Of a stretch of DNA of 10,936 nt, positions 1 through 7,179 are shown in pieces. The notes beneath the pieces were generated by a model, which saw only the letters and a program-made list of their open reading frames with translations, was not told where the DNA came from and ran no database searches. The stretch lies in contig VBFF01000059.1 of NCBI GenBank assembly GCA_005889285.1, positions 1-10,936 of the forward strand. The letters run 5' to 3'. Both the position numbers and the translations under genes were made by a program. Numbering within the stretch: position 1 is the stretch's first letter; each line of letters starts with the position of its first letter. The stretch is from Chloroflexota bacterium (GTDB lineage Bacteria > Chloroflexota > Dormibacteria > CF-121).

Positions 1-1
1 C

Positions 2-391
2 ACGGACCTTCCCGCCATCATCCCCTCCAGCGCCGGCAAGCTGGAGATGGAAACCTGGGAAGAGGGCGACGACCAGACCGTGCTGGAGAAGATCATCAAG
101 ACGGCGGTGCTCAACGTCTTCCGGCGGCATTTCGAGGCCACCCAGTTCAACGAGCTGGTGCAGCGCTTCGACGCCGGCCTCACCTTTGAGGTGTCAGAAG
201 GCCAGGCCGCGGAGCGCTACGCCGCCATGTTGCGCGAGCTGCCCGGGATGGAGAAGGCGCTCAAGAGCCTGGGGTTGGACAAGCGGCCGGCGCTGGCCGC
301 CTCGGGGGTGGAGTTCGTCCTCGAGGGGCTCCACCTGAGCAAGCGAATCAACAAGACCGATATGGACGGAGCGGCGATCTACGCCGGCTAG
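2..391 (+). CDS. ChlI/MoxR-like AAA+ ATPase, C-terminal part (5' end outside window)
   Basis: The frame is open from base 2 to a TAG at 389-391, so only the last 129 residues are present. The visible part is mostly helical (TVLEKIIKTAVLNVFRRHF, then a segment ending KTDMDGAAIYAG) and lacks the Walker A and B motifs, which would lie upstream. The assignment rests on its general resemblance to the C-terminal helical region of the 'magnesium chelatase-like' ATPases found in actinobacteria (Rv0958 type) and on the next gene, a VWA protein of the Rv0959 type that normally follows such ATPases. The family hydrolyses ATP to remodel a client, often for metal or cofactor insertion; the client here is unknown, and a true chlorophyll-pathway role is unlikely without the other chelatase subunits. 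The stop codon is immediately followed by the ATG of the VWA gene, which points to one transcript and translational coupling. Confidence 0.7.
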   Translation, partial: TDLPAIIPSSAGKLEMETWEEGDDQTVLEKIIKTAVLNVFRRHFEATQFNELVQRFDAGLTFEVSEGQAAERYAAMLRELPGMEKALKSLGLDKRPALAASGVEFVLEGLHLSKRINKTDMDGAAIYAG

Positions 392-2383
392 ATGATCTCC
401 CGCTCGAATCGCTACGAGCGATGGGATGGGTCCCAGGAGCCCTTTGGTCGTGACGCCGAGGAGCTGTTCGACCGGCTTGCCGAGGATATGTTCCAGGGCG
501 GCGACTTCGATTACGCACTCCACCGGCTGATGAGTCGGGGCTGGCGCGACAAGCAGGGCCGCCGACTGCCAGGCTTCGAGGAGATGCTCGAGCGCCTGCG
601 CCAGAAGCGCCTGCAGCAGCTCAAGCGCTACAACCTGAACGACCTCTTCGGCAATATTCGCGAGAAGCTCAACGACATCCTTCGCCGCGAGCGGCAGGGC
701 ATCAACGACCGCCTCGAGCAAGCGCCCGAGAGCGCCAAGCGCGTCGTGCAGAAGATCGCGAAGAAGAAGCTCGAGGAACTGGACCGACTGCCGGAGGACG
801 TGGGCGGCACCATCCGCCAGCTCAACGACTACGAGTTCATGGACGAAGGCGCGTCGCAGGCCTTCCAGCAACTCATGGAGGAGCTCAAGCAGCAGGTCTC
901 GCAGACCTACTTCAAGAACATGACCCGCACCATGCAACAGCTGCGGCCTGAGCAGCTCGGCGAGATCAAGGAAATGATGAAGGCGCTCAACCAGATGCTG
1001 CGCGACCGGCTCGAGGGCAAGACTCCCAGGTTCGAGCAGTTCATGCAGCGTTTCGGCCATTTCTTCGGTCCCGACCCGCCGAAGACCCTCGATGAGCTGA
1101 TCCAGCACCTCGAGAAGCAGATGGCGCAGATGGAGTCGCTGATGCAATCACTGTCGCCGGAGATGCGGCAGCAAATGGAAGATTTGCTCGCCTCCACGCT
1201 GAACGATCCCGAGCTGCAGGAGCAGATGGCCGAACTCGCCGCCCAGCTCGAGCTGCTCTCGCCTCGCCCGAGCCTCGGCAACCGCTACGCCTTCTACGGC
1301 TCGGAGTCATTACCGCTGCAGGAGGCGCTCTCGCTGATGGAGCGGCTGCAGGGCATCGAGGATCTCGAGGCAGCGCTGCGCGAGGGATACCAGGGCCGAC
1401 AGCTAACACCAGAGCAATCGCAACAACTCCAGCAGCTACTCGGGCCGGATGCGCGCCAGGCGGCCGACCAGATGAGCGCGCTGGCTGCCCAGCTGGAGAA
1501 GAAGGGCTACGTGCAGAAGGGCCGGCGCGGCATGGAGTTGACGCCGCGGGGGATGCGCCGCATCGGGCAGAAGGCGCTGCGGGACCTTTATACCCGGTTG
1601 AAGCGCGATCGCTTCGGCGACCACCCGATCAGCGTCCGCGGCCTCGGCTCGGAGCGCTCCGATGAGACGAAGGTCTACGAGTTCGGCGATGCCTTCAACC
1701 TGCACGTCGAGCAGACACTGATGAACGCGCTGCGCCGCGAAGGTTCGCAGCAACCGATCCGGCTGAAGACCGACGACTTCGAGGTGTACCGGTCGGAGTT
1801 CAGCGCCCAGTCGGCAACCGTGTTGATGATCGACATGAGCCGGTCGATGCCGCTACGCGGCTACTTCTACGCCGCCAAGAAGGTCGCGCTGGCGCTCGAT
1901 GCGCTGATCCGCAGCCAGTTTCCCCGCGACTTCCTGCAGGTGATCGCCTTCAGTGACTACGCGCGGCCGGTCAAGTCGCATCAGCTGGCGGAGCTGACCT
2001 ACAACGAGTCGATCTACGGGACCAACATCCAGCACGGCCTGATGCTGGCCCGCCAGTTCCTCAACCGGCACAAGACCGGCAACAAGCAAGTCATCATCGT
2101 CACCGACGGCGAACCGACGGCGCACATGGAAGGCCAGCACGCCGTCTTCTTCTATCCACCACTGCCCGAGACCTTTCAGAAGACGCTGCTCGAAGTCCAG
2201 CGCTGCACGCGCGAGCACATCGTGATCAACACCTTCATGCTCGACAACGACTACCACCTGGTGTCGTTCGTCAAGCAGATGACCCGCATGAACGGCGGCC
2301 GTGCCTTCTTCGCCAGCGCCGACCGCCTGGGCGACTACGTCCTGCTCGACTACGTCGATCGCAAGCGCAAAGCCAGCCGCTGA
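392..2383 (+). CDS. VWA-domain protein, CoxE/Rv0959-like partner of the upstream ATPase
   Basis: This is a 663-residue protein with two visible parts. Residues about 60-300 are rich in Gln, Glu, Lys and Leu and look like long helices or coiled coil. Residues about 475-640 form a von Willebrand A domain with a complete metal-ion-dependent adhesion site: D481-M-S483-R-S485 in MIDMSRSM, T544 in YGTNIQHG, and D572 in IIVTDGEP. There is no signal peptide or membrane segment, so it should be cytoplasmic. Length and architecture resemble the mycobacterial Rv0959 type. In MoxR/ChlI-VWA pairs the VWA protein binds the ATPase ring and the client, as in metal-centre assembly by CoxD/CoxE; the client here cannot be told. 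The ATG follows the stop of the ATPase gene with no spacer and no clear Shine-Dalgarno sequence, so translation probably depends on reinitiation. Its 3' end overlaps the convergent YndJ-like gene by 34 bases. Confidence 0.85.
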   Translation: MISRSNRYERWDGSQEPFGRDAEELFDRLAEDMFQGGDFDYALHRLMSRGWRDKQGRRLPGFEEMLERLRQKRLQQLKRYNLNDLFGNIREKLNDILRRERQGINDRLEQAPESAKRVVQKIAKKKLEELDRLPEDVGGTIRQLNDYEFMDEGASQAFQQLMEELKQQVSQTYFKNMTRTMQQLRPEQLGEIKEMMKALNQMLRDRLEGKTPRFEQFMQRFGHFFGPDPPKTLDELIQHLEKQMAQMESLMQSLSPEMRQQMEDLLASTLNDPELQEQMAELAAQLELLSPRPSLGNRYAFYGSESLPLQEALSLMERLQGIEDLEAALREGYQGRQLTPEQSQQLQQLLGPDARQAADQMSALAAQLEKKGYVQKGRRGMELTPRGMRRIGQKALRDLYTRLKRDRFGDHPISVRGLGSERSDETKVYEFGDAFNLHVEQTLMNALRREGSQQPIRLKTDDFEVYRSEFSAQSATVLMIDMSRSMPLRGYFYAAKKVALALDALIRSQFPRDFLQVIAFSDYARPVKSHQLAELTYNESIYGTNIQHGLMLARQFLNRHKTGNKQVIIVTDGEPTAHMEGQHAVFFYPPLPETFQKTLLEVQRCTREHIVINTFMLDNDYHLVSFVKQMTRMNGGRAFFASADRLGDYVLLDYVDRKRKASR

Positions 2384-3294
2384 TCGATTGACCAACCGAC
2401 CAGGCCCAGCAAGCTGAATCCAAGCGCGTTCAGATCGCCGTGGATCAGCGCCATGGCCTGGATGTCGAGCGTCGGAAACCCGAAGATGTGGCCCGCGCTG
2501 TACTCGACCGCCAGCACCATGGGCGCGAGGGGCGCGAGGGCAGACAGGCGGAGCAGGGTGCGGGCCGGCGTCGACTCCACCAGGCTTGTGCTTCTGAAGA
2601 AAACGACGGCGGCGGTTGCGATCACGCCGGCAGCCAACAGGAATGCGCCGACGACCTGGAGCACGTGGAACGGTGTGCCCCAGCCCGCCGCCACCAGCGG
2701 TGATCCCGCGATCATCAACAACGAGGCACCGAGCGCGATCTGACGTGAGATGCCGCGCTCGTGATGGAGGCTCGTGAGCACCAGGGCGGCCATCAGGGTT
2801 GCCGCAAACCCCGTGAAATGGAAGTGCACGGCAGTGAGCTCTACCACGATGGGGGAGAGCCCGAGAGGGGCGACCCCGGCTCGCGACAGCACCAGCCAGA
2901 CCGCGCCGAACGCAAGGAAGCCGACGGCGGCTGCGGGCGCGAGCCGGACCGGTTGGAATGAACGACCCTCGAGCAGGTCGGCGAGCGCGCCGAGCGCGGC
3001 GATGGCACAGACCAGCAGCCACACCGAAGCGAAGATGGCCGCCGCGACACCGATCGGAAGGAGAAAGGCGACGGTGGCAAACGCCGCCCCCACGGGCTGA
3101 CTCCGCACCGCCGCCGCCATGAGGCCCGAGCCAGGGCTCGTCGCGAAGGCGATCAGCCGAAGCCCGAGCGGTGCGATGACGAGCGGTGCCAGCAGGAAGA
3201 GGAGGTCGATCAATGTTAGTCGGGTCAGGCCGGTTAGCCGGCCGGCGACGAGCGCGAGCCACAGGATGGCGCCGGCGGCGGCCCACCGACTCAT
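2350..3294 (-). CDS. YndJ-like polytopic membrane protein
   Basis: This 314-residue protein is very hydrophobic, with about nine or ten likely membrane helices spread over its length. Two motifs stand out: HFHF at residues 157-160 in the segment ELTAVHFHFTGFAA, and HGDLNALGF at 285-293 near the C-terminus. Both match what I recall of the YndJ family, integral membrane proteins of unknown function first named in Bacillus subtilis; the conserved histidines suggest, but do not prove, a bound metal or haem. Its ATG overlaps the TGA of the upstream broken epimerase gene in an ATGA arrangement (3291-3294), so it was probably translated by coupling. If that upstream gene is really frameshifted in the cell, the ribosome flow into this start may be reduced. 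The 3' end overlaps the VWA gene tail-to-tail. Naming is from memory of motifs, so moderately sure. Confidence 0.6.
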   Translation of the reverse strand: MSRWAAAGAILWLALVAGRLTGLTRLTLIDLLFLLAPLVIAPLGLRLIAFATSPGSGLMAAAVRSQPVGAAFATVAFLLPIGVAAAIFASVWLLVCAIAALGALADLLEGRSFQPVRLAPAAAVGFLAFGAVWLVLSRAGVAPLGLSPIVVELTAVHFHFTGFAATLMAALVLTSLHHERGISRQIALGASLLMIAGSPLVAAGWGTPFHVLQVVGAFLLAAGVIATAAVVFFRSTSLVESTPARTLLRLSALAPLAPMVLAVEYSAGHIFGFPTLDIQAMALIHGDLNALGFSLLGLVGWSIDQRLALRLRST

Positions 3295-4155
3295 GTGGCT
3301 CGCCGGTAGTGGCGCTCCATTTCGGATGCGTACCGGCGTCCGACGTCGTCACGGTGCAATGACAGCCAATCCGTGAGCCGAGTCGTGCCACGGGCTGGCT
3401 CGTGCGAGACGAGGATGTCGTGCATGAGATCGTCGAGCTCTTCGCGGGTGAGCAGCATGTCGCGGACTACCCGGCCCGCTACGCTGGCGCCGGCCATCGC
3501 CAGCGCGGGCGATGCGTGCACGACCAGCGCGCGGACGTTCAGAACGCGGCGAAGCAGCTGAACCAGCTGGTCGAAGGTGAAGATCTCCGGCCCGGCGGAA
3601 TCGACGACAACGTCGGCCGCTTGCGCACCGACCTCGACCAGCAGGTTCGCGTGATCCTTGACATGCATCGGCTGCAGGCGGTAGCGGCCGTCGCCCGGGA
3701 TCGCAAACACGGGGAGATGCCGCAGCAGCCAGGCGATGTTATTGATCAGCACATCACCTTCGCCAAAGAGAAGGGTCGGCCGGACGATCGCATAGGAGAG
3801 GCCGCAGGCGCGTACCGCCTCTTCGAGGGCAGCCTTGCCGCGGTAGTAGCTGCTGGCTGAGGCCGTCGGGTTGGCAATGCTGGTCTGGACGATGCGCCGG
3901 ACGCCGGCCCGGCGGGCCGCCTCGATCAACCGCCGGGTATTCTCGACGGCGACGCCATGGGTCAGGCTGCCCTGTGGCGCGCGAACCCAGTAGGTGTTGT
4001 AGAGCGTGTCCGTACCCGTGAGGGCTGTGACCAGGGCGGCGCTGTCTGTGGTTGGTCAGCGTACGCACGCCGCGCCCGCGCTCGAGCAACTGTTGGGCGA
4101 CGAAGCGACCGCTGTAGCTAAAGGCGCCGGTCACGACGTCGATCGGCGGATTCAG
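3291..4155 (-). pseudogene. Atypical SDR / NAD(P)-binding epimerase-like gene, broken by an internal deletion
   Basis: Two frames together give one epimerase-like protein. The N-terminal frame (about 4155 to 4048) reads VVTGAFSYSGRFVAQQLL and runs through VRTLTNH. The remainder is in another frame, from about 4046 (DSAALVTALTGTDTLYNTYW) to the TGA at 3291-3293, and includes RPTLLFGEGDVLINNIAW and YYRGK, the YxxxK active-site motif. Aligned with the intact paralogue just upstream (4152-5090), the 57 bases between TNH/TNN and the next shared Asp are replaced by one base: a net loss of 56 bases, about 19 residues, that shifts the frame. No other stops or lesions are visible and the two copies match along their whole length, by eye at about half the residues. 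The start is uncertain: CTG at 4153-4155 gives a CTGA overlap with the paralogue's stop, while the next in-frame candidate, GTG at 4249-4251, would overlap it by 100 bases. An assembly error would look the same. Confidence 0.75.
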
Positions 4156-5090
4156 GTGTTGCTTCCCTGCAAGAGAGCTGGTCTCGGCTGGTGACGGGTT
4201 CGCGCCGACGCGTATCGACGGCCGAGGAGCGCCTGCTGCCGTGGCAGCCACTCGCTGAACCGAATCGTGCCGCGAGCCGGCTCCGCGGAGACCAGGAGCT
4301 CTGCCCGCAGGTCGTCAAGTTGCCCTCGCGTCAGAAGGGCGTCTTTCACGATGAATCCGGCGACCCGTGCCCCTGCCAGCGCGAGGGCGGGCGGCGTCTT
4401 CACGAGCATGCTCCGCGATCCGACGCCTCGATGCAAGATACGAACCAACGCCTCGAAGCGGAGGATGTCCGGGCCGGCGGCATCAACGGCGATGTCGCCC
4501 TCGGAAAGGCCGGCAGAGACGGCAATCGACGCGACGTCCTCGACGTGCACAGGCTGGACACGATAGGCGCCGTCACCCGGAATGGCGAACACCGGAAAAT
4601 GCCGCAGCACCCAGGCGATATTGTTGATCAGCACGTCACCCTCACCGTAAACGAGCGTGGGGCGCACGATGGCGTAGGACATGCCGGCTGACCGCACTAC
4701 CTGTTCCAGCTCAGCCTTGCTCGCGTAGTACGGATGCCGGGACGCGCTGGGATTGGCGATGCTGAGATGAACCAGGCGCCGAACGCCAGCTTCGCGGGCC
4801 GCGGCAAATAGTGTCTTGCTGCGTTGGACGGCGACCGCGAAGGCCTCGGCACCGTAGTTGGAATGGATCCAGTAGGTGTTGTAGAGCGTGTCGGCGCCAC
4901 GCATGAACCGCACCAGGTTATCGGCATCGTCGAAGTCGAGCGGAGCGCTGGCGACTTTCTCTCTGAGGTCCGGCGGGGGACTCGGATTGTTCGTCAACGT
5001 CCGGACCTGGTGACCCGCGGCGAGCAGCCGGCGGGCGATGAAGCTTCCGGTGTAACTGAAGGCGCCGGTGACGACGTCAGCGGTGGCCAT
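4152..5090 (-). CDS. Atypical SDR family NAD(P)-binding oxidoreductase/epimerase-like protein
   Basis: This is a 312-residue Rossmann-fold protein of the extended/atypical short-chain dehydrogenase group. The N-terminal nucleotide-binding loop is TGAFSYTG at residues 8-15, a variant of TGxxGxxG in which the middle glycine is replaced by serine. YxxxK is present at Y121-K125, after SIANPSAS. Further family signatures are DTLYNTYW near residue 67, SYAIVRPTLVYGEGD and the VQPVHVED segment. These proteins resemble NmrA/complex I NDUFA9-like NAD(P)H-binding proteins and UDP-sugar epimerases; the substrate cannot be inferred. The ATG has a good ribosome-binding site (5098-5102). It is the first gene of the minus-strand unit and is followed by its broken tandem copy, so this copy is probably the functional one. 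It diverges from the methyltransferase gene across 61 bases. Confidence 0.85.
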   Translation of the reverse strand: MATADVVTGAFSYTGSFIARRLLAAGHQVRTLTNNPSPPPDLREKVASAPLDFDDADNLVRFMRGADTLYNTYWIHSNYGAEAFAVAVQRSKTLFAAAREAGVRRLVHLSIANPSASRHPYYASKAELEQVVRSAGMSYAIVRPTLVYGEGDVLINNIAWVLRHFPVFAIPGDGAYRVQPVHVEDVASIAVSAGLSEGDIAVDAAGPDILRFEALVRILHRGVGSRSMLVKTPPALALAGARVAGFIVKDALLTRGQLDDLRAELLVSAEPARGTIRFSEWLPRQQALLGRRYASARTRHQPRPALLQGSNT

Positions 5091-5097
5091 GACTGGG

Positions 5098-5102
5098 TCC
5101 TT
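5098..5102 (-). promoter_or_regulatory. Ribosome-binding site of the intact SDR gene
   Basis: On the minus strand AAGGA lies seven bases upstream of the ATG at 5088-5090, which supports that start. The 61-base divergent gap (5091-5151) that contains it must also hold the promoters for both directions; I see no strong -35/-10 pair in it. Confidence 0.6.
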
Positions 5103-5151
5103 GGGTCTTCAACGGTGATGGCGCAACGGACTTGTTCGACAATGAGGGTTG

Positions 5152-5985
5152 ATGCGATCGACTCAGCGGACGGTGGACCAGGTTGCGGAGCACAACAAGG
5201 AAATGTGGGAGCGGCTGGCGAAAGCCGCGATGAACTACACCCGTCCCTTCGGGCGGCCGCCCAGGACGCGGGCGGGCATGCGGCGATTCATGGATCCCCG
5301 CGGGCGCCTCAAGGGGGTGCGATTGGCGGGGGCTCGCGTCCTCGGCCTTGCCGCCGGTGGAGGCTGGGACCCCGTCATCTTCGCCAAGCTGGGTGCCCAG
5401 ACAACCGTCTTCGACATCTCGCCAACCCAGCTGAAGACGGTCCGCGACCTGGCCGCCCGGCAGCGCGTCAAGATCCGGCTGGTCCGAGGCAACATGAAGG
5501 ATCTCTCCATGTTCAAGGATGCCTCCTTCGACGTCGTCTGGCATTGTCACTCGCTGGTCTTCGTCGACGATGCTGTCCGCGTCCTTAAGGAGGTCGGTCG
5601 CGTGCTGGCGCCGGGTGGAACCTACCTGTTGTCGACCATGCACCCGACGACGCTTCGACTGTACGGCAGCTACAAGGAGGGTGGATGGCGCCCGAAGATC
5701 ACCTATTTCGAGGACAAGCCGGTGCCGTATACCGATGAGTGGGGCATGACCTGGACCCTGGGCAACAAGAAACTGGTCGCCCCGACCATCGAGTTCGGCC
5801 ACCGATTCGAAACCATCGTCAACGGGATGGCTGCCGCGGGCATGGTGGTGGATGGTATCTGGGAGTTCTCACCCGGCGATGACGACGATGAGACGGAGCC
5901 GGGCTCCGATGCCCACCTGGATACGCTGTTCCCCGCGTTCATCGAGGTGCGCGGCCGGAAACTGCCGCTTGCGGCGCCCCGCTAG
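5152..5985 (+). CDS. Class I SAM-dependent methyltransferase
   Basis: This 277-residue protein has the fold signatures of class I methyltransferases. The N-terminal helix AEHNKEMWERLAKAA is typical of a family with an HNxxxW motif. Motif I is V63-LGLAAGGGWD (residues 63-73), the acidic residue at the end of strand 2 is D88 in TVFDIS, the SFDVVW segment (125-130) is motif II-like, and LAPGG (152-156) precedes strand 5. After this comes a C-terminal substrate-binding part including STMHPTTLRLYG. The methyl acceptor is unknown; small-molecule or quinone-type acceptors are common among relatives. The start is not certain: ATG 5152 has GAGGG at 5144-5148 upstream, a TTG lies one codon before, and a GTG at 5173 would begin just ahead of the conserved HNxxxW motif. 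The SRPBCC gene follows ten bases after its TAG. Confidence 0.85.
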   Translation: MRSTQRTVDQVAEHNKEMWERLAKAAMNYTRPFGRPPRTRAGMRRFMDPRGRLKGVRLAGARVLGLAAGGGWDPVIFAKLGAQTTVFDISPTQLKTVRDLAARQRVKIRLVRGNMKDLSMFKDASFDVVWHCHSLVFVDDAVRVLKEVGRVLAPGGTYLLSTMHPTTLRLYGSYKEGGWRPKITYFEDKPVPYTDEWGMTWTLGNKKLVAPTIEFGHRFETIVNGMAAAGMVVDGIWEFSPGDDDDETEPGSDAHLDTLFPAFIEVRGRKLPLAAPR

Positions 5986-5988
5986 GCT
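5983..5988 (+). promoter_or_regulatory. Possible -10 element for a leaderless SRPBCC transcript
   Basis: TAGGCT fits the TANNNT pattern and ends seven bases before the GTG at 5996, the spacing expected if transcription began on the start codon. It overlaps the stop codon of the methyltransferase gene. No purine-rich ribosome-binding site lies between it and the GTG, and no -35 box is evident, so this is tentative. Confidence 0.35.
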
Positions 5989-5995
5989 CCACCCC

Positions 5996-6460
5996 GTGCC
6001 GGTCATCGTCCTCAGGACGCCGGTCGCAGCGCCACCGTCGCTGTGTTTCGACCTGGCTCGTGATGTCGAGCTCCATCAGCGCTCGACGGCGGCCTCGCGC
6101 GAGCGGGCCGTTGGCGGCATTACCTCGGGTTTGCTCGGGCCGGGCGACGAGGTGACCTGGGAGGCGACGCACTTCGGCGTCCGGCAGCGCCTGACATCGC
6201 GCATCACAGAATTCGAGCCGCCGCGCCGCTTCGTCGATGAGATGGTCCGTGGTGCCTTTCGGCGCTTTCGCCACGAGCACCAGTTCCTGGCAGTGGAAGG
6301 TGGAACCGAGATGCTCGACACCTTTGATTACACATCGCCCCTGGGGCCATTGGGCCGGTTGGCGGATATCCTCTTTCTTCGTCAGTACATGAGCCGGCTC
6401 TTGCGTCGCCGAAACGCGTATCTGAAACGCGAAGCGGAGTCAGCGTCGCCCCGAGGCTGA
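5996..6460 (+). CDS. SRPBCC (START/Bet v 1-like) family protein
   Basis: This is a 154-residue protein beginning at a GTG. The start is chosen because similarity to the SRPBCC fold begins at once (PVIVLRTPVAAPPSLCFDLA, the usual first strand and helix), while the longer open frame back to 5852 only shadows the methyltransferase gene. Later segments fit the fold: WEATHFGVRQRLTSRI and FVDEMVRGAFRRFRHEHQF are the central strands, and GPLGRLADILFLRQYMSRLL is the long C-terminal helix. The family binds hydrophobic ligands in a deep cavity; similar bacterial proteins are often annotated as polyketide cyclase/dehydratase-like or cell-division-inhibitor-like without experimental proof. No catalytic residue can be assigned. 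It lies ten bases after the methyltransferase gene and its 3' end overlaps the convergent alkD remnant by 21 bases. Confidence 0.8.
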   Translation: MPVIVLRTPVAAPPSLCFDLARDVELHQRSTAASRERAVGGITSGLLGPGDEVTWEATHFGVRQRLTSRITEFEPPRRFVDEMVRGAFRRFRHEHQFLAVEGGTEMLDTFDYTSPLGPLGRLADILFLRQYMSRLLRRRNAYLKREAESASPRG

Positions 6461-7179
6461 ACGGTACGCCATCAGCACCTTCGCGCGCTGCGCCGGCGAT
6501 AGGTACTTCACGGCCTCGCGGATGGTGACGCCGGAGGCTCGCGCAGCGCGTGGCAGCAGCCAGGCATAGACCACGTCCGGCTGTGGCTTGCCGGTCTCGC
6601 GGAGCACCCAGCCGATCGACTTGCGGATGAAGAACTCGCGGTCCTCGAGCATGCCGTCGGCGTAGCGCGCGAAGCGGAGAAAGTCGCCGCGGCCCCGTCG
6701 CAAGGGCCGCAGCAACGCGAGCATCGCGGAGCGGCGCACCCAGAAGTCGCTGTCTTGTGCCCAGCGGTCGAGGACCCGGAGCAGTTCCGGAGAACGCTCC
6801 ACCAGCGGACCCGTGATGGCGATCGCGAGCTCATCGACTAACGCCCAGGTTTTCGACTGGCGGATCAATCGCTCCAGCAAGCTGATGTCATCCGCCGCTC
6901 GAACACGGTCGTTTTCCAGAGGGCACGGACCAGAGTCAGGACTTCCTGACGCTTGAGTTCGCTGTGCTGCTGCTTGACGACCCGGACGATCCGCCGCATC
7001 TCTGGGAGCCCGACACCCAGGAACTCGAGATCGCTCTTCAGGTACCCCTTCTCCGCGGGCGCTCGCGCCGGATTGCGATGCCGGCGCAACTCGAGGTCGA
7101 TGGCTCTGGCGATGGCCGCCGAGTGAGCCGGCGGCGCCTCAGTGGAGCTTGGGGAGGACCTGTTTCGCGAAGACGTCAA
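6440..7179 (-). pseudogene. AlkD-type DNA alkylation repair glycosylase gene, frameshifted by a short deletion
   Basis: The two halves of an AlkD-like HEAT-repeat protein lie in different frames. The N-terminal half (from about 7179, ending at a TGA at 6865-6867) includes KGYLKSDLEFLGVGLPEMRR and ALWKTTVFERRM. The C-terminal half resumes at about 6889 with DISLLERLIRQSKTWALVDE and ends at 6440. AlkD removes bulky or cationic alkylated bases without base flipping. Residues equivalent to its Trp and Asp (W-x3-D in TWALVD), its Arg (FWVRRSAML) and a later Trp (IGWVLRE) are all present, so the gene would probably encode an active enzyme if the frame were restored. Compared with the usual AlkD spacing, about 15-17 residues are missing at the junction near 6887-6891. 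The start is unclear: TTG 7179 gives a 41-base overlap with the LLM gene, and no ATG or GTG lies nearby. It is the last gene of the minus-strand unit. An assembly error is a real alternative to gene decay. Confidence 0.75.

Noticed and set aside
194..1147. Long minus-strand open frame (317 codons) opposite the ATPase and VWA genes
   Set aside because: It is antisense to two well-supported genes, is dominated by Leu/Glu/His-rich low-complexity sequence expected from the reverse of a Gln/Glu/Lys-rich coding region, and shows no motif.
2350..2383. Tail-to-tail overlap of the VWA and YndJ-like genes as a regulatory antisense region
   Set aside because: Short convergent overlaps are common in compact genomes (another of 21 bases is at 6440-6460), and no terminator-like hairpin or other signal is visible.
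1853..3391. 512-codon minus-strand open frame
   Set aside because: It spans the YndJ-like gene and the tail of the VWA gene in another frame; the product is Arg/Pro/Gly-rich with no domain, as expected for a high-GC shadow frame.
4030..4070. Programmed frameshift as the explanation of the split epimerase gene
   Set aside because: No slippery run or downstream pseudoknot is seen, and about 19 residues are missing relative to the paralogue, which a frameshift cannot restore.
5132..5142. Short inverted repeat TTGT-TCG-ACAA in the divergent region as a possible operator
   Set aside because: Arms are only four bases and the sequence is isolated; chance is the simplest explanation.
4824..5588. 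254-codon plus-strand open frame over the divergent gap
   Set aside because: It is antisense to the intact SDR gene and out of frame with the methyltransferase, whose motifs are in a different frame.
6865..6900. Two separate small proteins in place of a broken alkD
   Set aside because: The halves carry consecutive parts of one AlkD domain, and the second half lacks its own convincing start and ribosome-binding site.
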